DNA from: Chloroflexota bacterium
GTDB taxonomy: Bacteria > Chloroflexota > Anaerolineae > Promineifilales > Promineifilaceae
Direction of reading: 5' to 3'
Length of the DNA stretch: 64,000 bases
Assembly (NCBI GenBank): GCA_024275635.1
Contig: JAJRYT010000010.1
Span: 1-64,000 of the forward strand
Shown: positions 39,111-48,116 of the stretch, piece by piece
Position numbering within the stretch: the stretch's first letter is position 1
How the letters are laid out: each line of letters begins with the position of its first letter
Made by a program: the position numbers and the translations under genes
The notes under the pieces: model-generated
Databases searched by the model: none
What the model saw: the letters and a program-made list of their open reading frames with translations, nothing else
Told to the model about the DNA's origin: nothing

Positions 39111-42110
39111 ATGCCCGCCCCGCAAAAAATCCACGACCTCATCGCCCAATTCGAGCGCAACCGCAGCGATTACCGCGCTGTCAACTATAACGAAACCGAA
39201 ACCCGCCGCGAATTTATTGACCCCTTCTTCAAAGCGCTGGGCTGGGACGTAGACAACCAGCAGGGCTACAGCGAAGCGTACAAAGAAGTCGTCCACGAAA
39301 CGGCCGTCAAAGTGCAAGGTAAAACCAAAGCCCCCGACTACGCCTTCCGCATCGGCGGACAGGCCAAATTCTTCGTCGAAGCCAAAAAACCCTCCGTCAA
39401 CATCAAAGACGACATCCACCCCGCCTACCAGCTGCGCAGCTACGCCTGGAGCGGCAAACTGCCCCTCAGCATCCTCACCGACTTTGAAGAGTTCGCCGTC
39501 TACGACTGCCGCCCGCGCCCCGTCAAAAGCGACAAAGCCGCCCACAGCCGCGTCATCTACTTCACCTATGACCAATATATCGAAAAATGGGACGAGATCG
39601 CCGCCATCTTTTCCCCCGAAGCGATCCGGCGCGGCTCCTTCGATAAATACGTGCAGTCAAACAAGCTCAAGCGGGGCACGGCCGAAGTGGACGACGCTTT
39701 CCTGGCCGATATTAGCGGCTGGCGCGAACTGCTGGCCCGCAATATCGCCCTGCGTAACGAGATTAAACCACGCGAACTGAACTTCGCCGTCCAGCGCATC
39801 ATTGACCGGCTCATCTTTTTACGCATCGCCGAAGATAGGGGGATTGAGCCTTACGGCCGTCTCCGCAACGCCGCCACAGCCGATCCCGTCTACCCCGAAC
39901 TGTGCCGTCTGTTCCGATTAGCCGACCAGAAATACAACTCCGGCTTGTTCCATTTTCAGGCCGAAAAGGGGCGGGAGGGGCGAGACACCTGGACGCTCGG
40001 TTTGCAAATAGACGACAAGCCGCTGCAAACCATCGTCAAAAACCTCTACTACCCCGACACCCCCTTCCAGTTTGACATGATCCCGGCCGATATTCTGGGG
40101 CAGGTGTACGAGCAGTTTTTGGGCAAAGTCATCCGGCTGACGGCCGGGGGACGGGCCAAAATCGAGGACAAACCGGAAGTCAAAAAGGCGGGCGGCGTTT
40201 TTTACACCCCCACCTACATCGTCGAATACATCGTCGCCCAGACGGTGGGCAAACTGCTGGAGACGCGCAAGCCCGGCCCCAAAGGGAGCGCCGCCCAACT
40301 GGCCATCCTCGACCCGGCCTGCGGCTCCGGCTCCTTCCTCATTGGCGCGTACCAATACCTGCTCGATTGGCATTTGGAGCAGTACAAACAAAAGCCGGAA
40401 CGATGGGCCAAAGGGCGCAATCCGGCCATTTTCCAAAGCGGAGACGATTGGCGGCTGACGATTGGCGAGCGCAAGCGCATTTTGCTGGCCAACATTTACG
40501 GCGTGGACATTGACCCGCAGGCGGTGGAAGTGACCAAGCTCTCGCTGCTGCTCAAGGTGTTGGAGGGGGAGACGGAGGCGGTGCTGAAACCGAGGCTGCT
40601 GGCGGAGCGGGTGCTGCCCGACTTGAGCGGCAACATCCAATGCGGCAATTCGTTAATTGGGCCTGATTTTTACGCGGGGCGGCAGCTGTCGTTGGGCTTG
40701 CTGGATGAGGAGGAGATGTACCGGATCAATGTCTTCGATTGGGAGGCGGCGTTCCCCAACATTGTGGGCTGGGGCGGGTTTGATGCGGTGATTGGGAATC
40801 CGCCGTATGTGCGGCAGGAGACGCTTGGCGAATTCAAATCATACTTCAAAAAACATTACAAAACGTATGCGGGAACGGCTGATTTATATGTTTATTTTGT
40901 AGAAAAGGGGATTGGTTTACTTAAGAAAGACGGCCGTTTTGCATACATCATGGCAAATAAATGGATTAGAGCAAAATATGGCAAACCTCTACGAAAATGG
41001 CTGAAGCAAGAAAATATAGACCAGCTAATTGATTTTGGCGATCTCCCTGTTTTCCAATCAGCAACCACTTACCCTTGTATTGTGTCAGTAAACAAAAGCA
41101 AACCGATTAACTATTTTTCGGTAACAAAACCTGATACGTTGCAATTTTCTAATTTGGCTGAATATGTTGATGATAATGAATATGATGTCAATCTACCAGC
41201 GTTGAATGATGATGGTTGGGCATTGGTAGATGAACCTACGAGGTTGCTTCTTTTGAAGCTTTTACAAGTTGGAAAGTCATTAGGGGAAACTCTTGATCAC
41301 AAACTATATTATGGAATCAAAACTGGCTTAAACAAAGCATTCGTAATAGATGCGGAAACAAAAGACGATCTTGTCGCAAAAGATTCTCGAAGCACAGAAC
41401 TTATAAAACCATTTTTAGCTGGACGTGATATTAAACGATACCAAACGCCAAACGCAACTCGATTTCTTATTTTAATCCCATCTGGTTGGACAAATGCCCA
41501 AACTGACACAACAAATAAATGGGAATGGCTTCAAAATAATTATCCAGCAGTATCCGAACATTTAGCTCAATACGCAGAAGCAGCACAAAAACGATCTGAT
41601 ATGGGGGATTATTGGTGGGAGTTGCGGTCATGTGCATACTACGAAGAATTCGAGAAGCCAAAATTGATGCTGCCAGATATTTCATTGCATGGGAATTTTC
41701 TCCTTGATTCTGGAAATAATTTTTACTGTGTCAATACTGCTTATATTCTTGGAACCTCAGACCTTTATTTGTTGGGGATTCTCAATTCTAAGTTGATCGC
41801 CTTCTTGTATGGTCATATGTCCCCTGCGTATCGAGGTGGATATCTACGATTCATTTACCAATATCTTGTACAGCTTCCAATTCCTGTTCTAAATGAGCCA
41901 GAGCAACGCAAGCAGTTAACGGGTTTGGTTGAACAAATGCTGGACTTGCACAAGCGGCTGGCAACCGCCCGGCTGCCGCAAGAAAAAACCCTCCTGCAAC
42001 GCCAAATCGCCGCCGCCGACCGCCAAATAGACCAACTCGTCTACCAACTCTACACCCTCACCCCCGCAGAAATCGCCATCGTCGAGGGACTAAGACTACA
42101 AAAGTCTTGA
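39111..42110 (+). CDS. Type IIG-like restriction-modification protein (N6-adenine methylase with nuclease-like N-terminus)
   Basis: PDYAFRIGGQAKFFVEAKKP (PD..ExK-like), LDPACGSGSFL, AVIGNPPYVRQ; start set at MPAPQKIHDL (39111). Confidence 0.85.
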   Translation: MPAPQKIHDLIAQFERNRSDYRAVNYNETETRREFIDPFFKALGWDVDNQQGYSEAYKEVVHETAVKVQGKTKAPDYAFRIGGQAKFFVEAKKPSVNIKDDIHPAYQLRSYAWSGKLPLSILTDFEEFAVYDCRPRPVKSDKAAHSRVIYFTYDQYIEKWDEIAAIFSPEAIRRGSFDKYVQSNKLKRGTAEVDDAFLADISGWRELLARNIALRNEIKPRELNFAVQRIIDRLIFLRIAEDRGIEPYGRLRNAATADPVYPELCRLFRLADQKYNSGLFHFQAEKGREGRDTWTLGLQIDDKPLQTIVKNLYYPDTPFQFDMIPADILGQVYEQFLGKVIRLTAGGRAKIEDKPEVKKAGGVFYTPTYIVEYIVAQTVGKLLETRKPGPKGSAAQLAILDPACGSGSFLIGAYQYLLDWHLEQYKQKPERWAKGRNPAIFQSGDDWRLTIGERKRILLANIYGVDIDPQAVEVTKLSLLLKVLEGETEAVLKPRLLAERVLPDLSGNIQCGNSLIGPDFYAGRQLSLGLLDEEEMYRINVFDWEAAFPNIVGWGGFDAVIGNPPYVRQETLGEFKSYFKKHYKTYAGTADLYVYFVEKGIGLLKKDGRFAYIMANKWIRAKYGKPLRKWLKQENIDQLIDFGDLPVFQSATTYPCIVSVNKSKPINYFSVTKPDTLQFSNLAEYVDDNEYDVNLPALNDDGWALVDEPTRLLLLKLLQVGKSLGETLDHKLYYGIKTGLNKAFVIDAETKDDLVAKDSRSTELIKPFLAGRDIKRYQTPNATRFLILIPSGWTNAQTDTTNKWEWLQNNYPAVSEHLAQYAEAAQKRSDMGDYWWELRSCAYYEEFEKPKLMLPDISLHGNFLLDSGNNFYCVNTAYILGTSDLYLLGILNSKLIAFLYGHMSPAYRGGYLRFIYQYLVQLPIPVLNEPEQRKQLTGLVEQMLDLHKRLATARLPQEKTLLQRQIAAADRQIDQLVYQLYTLTPAEIAIVEGLRLQKS

Positions 42111-42126
42111 AGACTTTTGTAGTCTT
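42092..42126. repeat. REP-like hairpin, copy C (left of RAYT)
   Basis: aagactacaaaagtct-tga-agacttttgtagtctt. Confidence 0.9.
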
Positions 42127-42150
42127 CGTCGGCGCAAACAGGAGCAACCA

Positions 42151-42702
42151 ATGGAACCAGGCAGTTACTACCACATCTTCAACCGGGGCAACAACCGCGA
42201 AAACATCTTCCGCGAAACTGAAAATTACCGCTTCTTCTTGCAACGGTACAAAAAATACCTGACAGCGTATGTCAATACCTACGCCTACTGCTTAATGTCC
42301 AACCATTTCCATTTTCTGGATCGCGTCCATGACGATCCGCGTCTGGCGCAAATCACATCCGGTAAGTTAACGCCTCTGGAAAAAGCGTTCCGCGATTTTT
42401 TCATCTCTTACGCCAAAAGTTTTAACAAGCGCTACGGCCGTACCGGCAGCCTGTTCCAATACAAATTCAAACGCAAACCGGCCGATGATTTGGCGTATCG
42501 AATGCGGCTGGTTGTTTACATTCATGGCAATCCGATACGGGCCGGCCTATGCGCGCGCTTTGAGGATTGGCCGTATAGTTCGTACCGCGCCATTTTGAGC
42601 GATAAGGAAACGGCCGTGCAGCGCGACGCCGTTTTGCAATGGTTTGGCGGGCGTGAGGATTTTATTGCTTTTCACGAGGAGTATAAGGATTGGCGACCGT
42701 AA
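42151..42702 (+). mobile_element. REP-associated tyrosine transposase (RAYT/Y1-like)
   Basis: YYHIFNRGNNRENIF, YCLMSNHFHFL (HxH), YIHGNPIRAGL; flanked by REP hairpins. Confidence 0.88.
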
Positions 42703-42734
42703 GACTACAAAAGTCTTGGAGACTTTTGTAGTCT
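42702..42734. repeat. REP-like hairpin, copy D (right of RAYT)
   Basis: agactacaaaagtct-tgg-agacttttgtagtct. Confidence 0.9.
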
Positions 42735-42761
42735 AGGTGTTCAGATGAAGCGACGGCGGCC

Positions 42762-43202
42762 GTGCAGGCCGCCTGGGAGACGGCCGACCGCGCCTATAAA
42801 AAGGCCCTCAAAATCAGCCGCGTCGTCTTCAAAGGGAACCAAAAAGCGCGCAGCGCGCTGGGGTTAAGCGGCAGCCGCAAGAAAAGCTTGAGCGGCTGGA
42901 TCGGTCAGGCGACGAATTTCTATACCAACCTGCTGGGCACGCCCGACCTCCTCGCCGCTATGACGCCTTACAGCTACGATCAAACCAAATTGGAGGCGGA
43001 AGCGGCGCTGGTGCAGGCAGTCGTAACCGCCAGCGCGGCGCAGGATAAGGAACGGGGCGAAGCGCAGGAAGCGACTCAGGCGCGGGATGCCAAACTGGAC
43101 GAGTTGGATCAATGGGTGGCCGATTATAAGGTCATTGCGCAAGTAGCGTTGGCCGATTCGCCGCAGCAGTTGGAGCAGTTGGGCTGGGTGGCGGCATCGT
43201 AA
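42762..43202 (+). pseudogene. Hypothetical protein, probably N-terminally truncated at the REP border
   Basis: ALKISRVVFKGNQKARSALGLSG...FYTNLL...DATQARDAKLDELDQWVADYKVIAQVAL resembles the C-terminal part of a longer family; coding character begins just after copy D. Confidence 0.45.
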
Positions 43203-43237
43203 CGGCCGTATGCCCCCCTATTTTTCCCCATCCGTGT

Positions 43238-43951
43238 CTAAGAATTCTGAATGAGCAGCCGGGAACGGCCGTCTTCAATCCATTTCACCGCCAACGCCAC
43301 CCGGTTTTCACTATCCAGCGCGTTCCAGTAATCGGCCAAAATCTTTTCAGCATTCCCCTGGCAGGGAAGGAGCAGAGGGTCGCCGGAAAAGCTGGGCAGA
43401 GGACGGCCGTCGCCCATGTATGTCGTCAAGCCATAACCCAATCCCGGCGGCGGCGGGGCGGGGCGGTAGGTGAAGCGGTCAGTCAATGCCGGATCCGCGG
43501 AGTTGGCTTTGAGGATGGAGAGGGTGAGGGGAACGGCCGTGTCTCCCGGTTTTAACATGCCGCTGATGCGCGGCGTATAATTAGGCGCGTCTGGTTCTCG
43601 TTCGCGGGTGAGCAGCGCCGCGTCAAACGTCCCCCCGGCGGCCAATGTATCCGCCAGCGTCCGCGTCTGATCGCCATTGCCCGCCAGGTAGACGCCGGGC
43701 AGGGTCAGCATCGCCTCATAGATGATCAGCTCCGGGTTTGCCACCCGCGACGAATCAATCGGCTCTGTGCGCAGCGTCTCTCCCTCGGCCACAAAGCGGC
43801 GGTTGCGGCTGTTGTCGCTCCGCCCCATGATCCAATACACCAGCGCCCAGCCGCCGTCATCCGTCCGGCCAATCACCAGCCCCCGTCCCGGATAATTGTT
43901 TTGGCGGAGGTGTTTTTCAAAATTGTTAGAAGCGGTTTTTAAGTAGCTCAT
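43238..43951 (-). CDS. PurO-like IMP cyclohydrolase family protein
   Basis: NNYPGRGLVIGRTDDGGWALVYWIMGRSDNSRNRRF; start moved from 44044 because the NYQLPIT extension is repeat-encoded. Confidence 0.75.
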   Translation of the reverse strand: MSYLKTASNNFEKHLRQNNYPGRGLVIGRTDDGGWALVYWIMGRSDNSRNRRFVAEGETLRTEPIDSSRVANPELIIYEAMLTLPGVYLAGNGDQTRTLADTLAAGGTFDAALLTREREPDAPNYTPRISGMLKPGDTAVPLTLSILKANSADPALTDRFTYRPAPPPPGLGYGLTTYMGDGRPLPSFSGDPLLLPCQGNAEKILADYWNALDSENRVALAVKWIEDGRSRLLIQNS

Positions 43952-43964
43952 AGGAGTTTGTAGA

Positions 43965-44050
43965 AGTAATTGGTAGTTGGTAATTGGTAATTGGTAATTG
44001 GTAATTGGTAATTGGTAATTGGTAATTGGGTAATTACCAATCACCCAATT
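43965..44050. repeat. Heptad tandem repeat (GGTAATT)n with inverted end
   Basis: ggtaattggtaattggtaattg... ending in taattaccaatcacccaattac. Confidence 0.85.
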
Positions 44051-44055
44051 ACAAT

Positions 44056-45243
44056 CTAATGATGAAACAACCGCACCCCGGTCAGCGCCATCGCCATGCC
44101 GTACTCATCGCAGGCGGCCGTGACCACATCATCCCGCACCGAACCGCCGGGCTGGGCGACAAAGCTCACGCCGCTCCGAGAGGCGCGGTCAATGCTGTCG
44201 CGGAAGGGGAAGAAGGCGTCGGAACCGAGGGAAACGCCGCTGAATTGATCCAACCATTCCCGCTTTTCGGCTCGCGTCAGGCGGACGGGCGGCTCGGCGA
44301 AGCTTTGCCGCCAGTACGCTTCTGCCGCCGGGGTCAGTTCGTCCAGCAAGAACTGGTCAATGGCGTTGTCCCGCTCCGGCCGTTTGATGCCCTGGCGGAA
44401 GGGCAGCGCCAACACGCGGGGATGCTGGCGCAAGAACCAGGCGTCTGCTTTGCTGCCCGCCAGACGGGTGCAGTGGATGCGGCTTTGCTGTCCCGCGCCG
44501 ACGCCAATGGTCTGGCCGTGGAAGGCGTAACAAACGGAGTTGGATTGGGTGTATTTGAGGGCGATGAGGGCGACGATCAGGTCGCGGCGGGCGTCTTTGG
44601 ATAGCTGTTTGTTGGCGGTGACGAGGTTGGTCAAGTCGTCGGGGTGGGGGACGGCCGTATTCCGCTGCTGGGTAAAGGTGACGCCGAATACGTCGCGGGT
44701 TTCGGTAGTCATCTGACCAATAGCCGTTGGCTCATAATCGGGATCAATCTGGACTATCCGGTACGCGCCTTGTTTCTTCGCCTTGAGAATAGCCAGCGCT
44801 TCCGGCTCGTAGCCGGGAGCGATGACGCCGTCGCTCACTTCCCGCTGCAAGAGGCGGGCGGTGGGCACGTCTACCACATCGCTCAACGCCGCCCAATCGC
44901 CAAAAGAGGAAAGACGGTCGGCCCCGCGCGCCCGGGCATATGCTGTCGCCAACGGCGATAGTTCCAGCCCGGCCACAAAATGAATGTGCGCCTCCACCTC
45001 CGACATGGGTACAGCAACGGCCGCCCCCGCCGGACTGACATGTTTGAAGGAAGCCGCCGCCGGTAAGCCCAGCGACTGCTTCAATTCGCGCGCCAACTGC
45101 CAGCCGTTGAGCGCGTCCAGCAGGTTGATGTAGCCGGGCGCGCCGTTCAGCGCTTGAATGGGCAGCTGCCCTTCCCGCATGAGCGCCTCGGCCGGGGTTT
45201 GGTGCGGGTTGCACCCATATCGTAGTTCGATTTTGTTGTTCAT
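44056..45243 (-). CDS. Stand-alone AICAR transformylase (PurH C-terminal domain type)
   Basis: [76 protein letters not shown]. Confidence 0.88.
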   Translation of the reverse strand: MNNKIELRYGCNPHQTPAEALMREGQLPIQALNGAPGYINLLDALNGWQLARELKQSLGLPAAASFKHVSPAGAAVAVPMSEVEAHIHFVAGLELSPLATAYARARGADRLSSFGDWAALSDVVDVPTARLLQREVSDGVIAPGYEPEALAILKAKKQGAYRIVQIDPDYEPTAIGQMTTETRDVFGVTFTQQRNTAVPHPDDLTNLVTANKQLSKDARRDLIVALIALKYTQSNSVCYAFHGQTIGVGAGQQSRIHCTRLAGSKADAWFLRQHPRVLALPFRQGIKRPERDNAIDQFLLDELTPAAEAYWRQSFAEPPVRLTRAEKREWLDQFSGVSLGSDAFFPFRDSIDRASRSGVSFVAQPGGSVRDDVVTAACDEYGMAMALTGVRLFHH

Positions 45244-45334
45244 AAGTCTCCATATGATGACAATGAATCGTAAAAAGGAACGAATTCAGGGTCTCTGGGA
45301 TTTCGCGCGGTTAGTTCACCGGATGGTTAATTTT

Positions 45335-45412
45335 TTGACACGAATGGCACGAATTTTCACGAATTTTCTTATTATTCGTGTCATTCGTGTTATTCGTGTC
45401 AAGTTTTTTCCT
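45335..45412. repeat. Inverted repeat of ATTCGTGTC-type units
   Basis: gacacgaatggcacgaattttcacgaat ... attcgtgtcattcgtgttattcgtgtc. Confidence 0.65.
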
Positions 45413-45721
45413 TGACCCCGCGAAATCCTAAAGAACCCGAATTCAGGTTCATTCCCTCATTCGTTGTCTTGACCCCACAAGCTCTCGAACATCACCTTGT
45501 TCCGATCATTGGCGATGAGTCAGTCGGGAATGTCAATCGGGTAATCACCAGGAGTATAGCAAGAAATCGCGGGGATTAGCAGAGTCGAGGCTTTAACCGG
45601 TCATCATCTCGCTGGTTCCAACGGATTTTGTGGGTTCGGGATTTAAGGGGCGTTCAAAATGATTATGACGCCATTTTGAAGGTAATTACGAGGGGTTCGT
45701 TCAAAATTAACTTTGCAGTTT

Positions 45722-45787
45722 GTTGGTAATTGGGTAATTGGGTAATTGGGTAATTGGGTAATTACCAGTTACCAATTACCTGGTTAC
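45722..45787. repeat. Heptad hairpin (GGGTAATT type)
   Basis: ttggtaattgggtaattgggtaatt ... aattaccagttaccaattacc. Confidence 0.8.
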
Positions 45788-45806
45788 AAATTTTCAAACA
45801 CTAAAG

Positions 45807-47210
45807 TTATAAACGAACGTCGCCTAAGCGAGGTTTAGACCAGTGGCAAATCAGGCTGATGGCGGCTAGGCTTAACATGGGCAGCCATTCTAATTGGCGC
45901 ACCCATGCCAGTTCACCAAAGTTGAGGGGGTCTATGTAGGTCAGGTAGGAAAATATCAACGCGCCGCTGAGATAAATCCAAGGAAGGGCCAGCAGCCAGC
46001 GCTGTCCGGATTCTTTGGCTGAGGGTGGTAAAAAGGGCAGGAAAATGAGCAGGCTGAGCAGGTACCAGGGGTGCAGTGTGGGGGTGATGAGGATGTAGGC
46101 GATGAAAGGCACGGCCGTTAACCGCAGTGTGTTGAGCGTGTCTTTCTGCCGCCGGGCGCGCAGGAAAACGGCCGTTACCACCAGGAACAAGGCCATGACA
46201 AGCATGATCTTGCTTAACCCGACCGAATCAGGCACACCGCGCCGGTTGAGAACCTGTTCCAGCCAATAGAACAAGCCGCTGTTAAACTGCCATTGACGGC
46301 CGTAAATCCGCAGCGCCCCAAACAAGCCCATCCCATCCAATTCGCCGCACAGCCCCCACCCGGCCTGCCAGCCAAAGGGAACCAGCAGCCCAACGGTAAA
46401 AAGGCCAAATGCGCTACGCTGCCGCCAATTCCAATGCCAGAACAGGATGGGGAACAAGAGGAGGGGCAGGATTTTGGTCAGGGTGGCCAGGGCGAGGAAG
46501 AGAGGAGGGAGGAGGGAGGGAGGAGCAGCGTTACGAATGGAAAGAGCCAGGGCCAGGAGGATAAGGAAGATCATCCAGGCGTCAACGTGGGCGCCATGAC
46601 TGATTTCGACGATGACGAGCGGGTTCCACAGGTAGAGCAAGAGCCGCTGCCGCGGCAGGGAAGCGGCGGCCAGCAGACGGGAAATCAGCCAGGCGCTGAA
46701 CAAATCGAACAGCATCATGGCAATTTGCATGGCCAGGGGGCGGAGGGGGAAAACGGCCGTTATCCCCCAAAACAAAAGCTGGGCCGCCGGCAGGTATGGG
46801 CTGGCCATCCAGGCATTGTTCACCTGGGCGCGCGGCGGGGCGTCCAGATAATCTAGTTCCGGGGCATTAACGGCATAGGCATAAGGGCTGACGCCGTGTG
46901 TGGCGACATGGCCGTCCCAGAGGTAGCGGTACACATCATCTGACAGCGTAGGGGTGGTGAGCAGCAGCAGCAAACGAAAGAGAACGGCCGTTCCCCACAG
47001 CCAGCGTTGGGGAACATCTCGCCGCTCGGCCCAGACCAGGATACCCAGGTAAGCGACAAAGGCCAGCAGATACCAGGCGATTGTTTCCGGTGTACGGCCG
47101 TCGCGCAGCGTCCCGTAACGCCACTGCATCGAAACCATGCCGCCATAAGCCAGCAGTCCCACACCGGCCGCCAGCAGCAGTCCCCATTGACGCTTCACGT
47201 TCATTCCCAT
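45807..47210 (-). CDS. Polytopic membrane protein, probably GT-C glycosyltransferase
   Basis: TTPTLSDDVYRYLWDGHVATHGVSPYAY; many TM segments. Confidence 0.65.
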   Translation of the reverse strand: MGMNVKRQWGLLLAAGVGLLAYGGMVSMQWRYGTLRDGRTPETIAWYLLAFVAYLGILVWAERRDVPQRWLWGTAVLFRLLLLLTTPTLSDDVYRYLWDGHVATHGVSPYAYAVNAPELDYLDAPPRAQVNNAWMASPYLPAAQLLFWGITAVFPLRPLAMQIAMMLFDLFSAWLISRLLAAASLPRQRLLLYLWNPLVIVEISHGAHVDAWMIFLILLALALSIRNAAPPSLLPPLFLALATLTKILPLLLFPILFWHWNWRQRSAFGLFTVGLLVPFGWQAGWGLCGELDGMGLFGALRIYGRQWQFNSGLFYWLEQVLNRRGVPDSVGLSKIMLVMALFLVVTAVFLRARRQKDTLNTLRLTAVPFIAYILITPTLHPWYLLSLLIFLPFLPPSAKESGQRWLLALPWIYLSGALIFSYLTYIDPLNFGELAWVRQLEWLPMLSLAAISLICHWSKPRLGDVRL

Positions 47211-47230
47211 ACGGCCTAAATGTTTTTAAT

Positions 47231-47620
47231 TTAAGCGCCAAAAAGCTGCTGCCACAATGGCGGGCCTAAAATCAATAGCCCTACCAATACCGCGCCCATT
47301 GCGCCGACGAGTACGGCCGCTGCCGCCACATCTTTAGCAACTTTTGCCAGCGGGTGAAATTCCGAGGCGCTCATATCTACAAGCGCTTCCAGAGCGGTAT
47401 TCATAAATTCGGCTATCCACACGGCCGTTATTGCCAGGATAAGAACGGCCCAGTCGCGGGCGGGCAAACGCAGCCAGAGGCCCAGGCTGATGACGCCCAG
47501 GCTGATGACGGCGTGAATCCAGGCGTTGTGTTGGGTGCGGAGGACATACCCCCACCCCTCAAAAGCGTATTGGAAACTCTTGGCCCGGTTGTAGAGTTCG
47601 GTGCGATTTTTTTCTGACAT
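47231..47620 (-). CDS. dgkA: Diacylglycerol kinase family protein
   Basis: SFQYAFEGWGYVLRTQHNAWIH, EFMNTALEALVD, KDVAAAAVL. Confidence 0.88.
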   Translation of the reverse strand: MSEKNRTELYNRAKSFQYAFEGWGYVLRTQHNAWIHAVISLGVISLGLWLRLPARDWAVLILAITAVWIAEFMNTALEALVDMSASEFHPLAKVAKDVAAAAVLVGAMGAVLVGLLILGPPLWQQLFGA

Positions 47621-47621
47621 A

Positions 47622-48116
47622 TTACGTTTCGGTGGGGGCGATATGAGGCAGGCCAAGCCGGGTTAAAACGGCCGTTTGCGCTCCCCACATAGGCTCTTTT
47701 TCCGCCGGTTCGGCATGATCGTATCCCAGCAAATGCAATGTTCCATGAACGGCCAGCAGTTGTAATTCGGCCGTCAGGTTGTGCCCGGCGGCCTGCGCCT
47801 GCCGCCCGGCAAAGGGCACAGAAATGATAATGTCGCCCAGGTAAACAGGCCGGTCAACCATTCCCGGCATGGGGTCGCCCGCCGGAAAGCTGAGAACGTC
47901 GGTCGGTTTATCATGCCCCAGGTAATCACGATTGAGTTGGCGGATATGGTCGTCACCGGTTAGCAGCAGCGTCAGCGTGGCCGGGGGAGAGAGTTGACAG
48001 TGATTGAGGGCAGCGGTAACGGCCGTTTCCAACAGCGCCATCATCATTCCATCCACCTGTGTCCGTGTAGCTTCCTCGGCCACTTGAACATCAATGACAA
48101 AATCGGCCATCGTCAC
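47622..48116 (-). CDS. ybeY: Endoribonuclease YbeY
   Basis: LNRDYLGHDKPTDVLSFP, AVHGTLHLLGYDH. Confidence 0.93.
   Translation of the reverse strand: MTMADFVIDVQVAEEATRTQVDGMMMALLETAVTAALNHCQLSPPATLTLLLTGDDHIRQLNRDYLGHDKPTDVLSFPAGDPMPGMVDRPVYLGDIIISVPFAGRQAQAAGHNLTAELQLLAVHGTLHLLGYDHAEPAEKEPMWGAQTAVLTRLGLPHIAPTET

Noticed and set aside
43952-44044. N-terminal extension NYQLPITNYQLPITNYQ of the PurO-like ORF
   Set aside because: Read-through of the GGTAATT heptad array; the start at 43951 (MSYLKTA) is more likely
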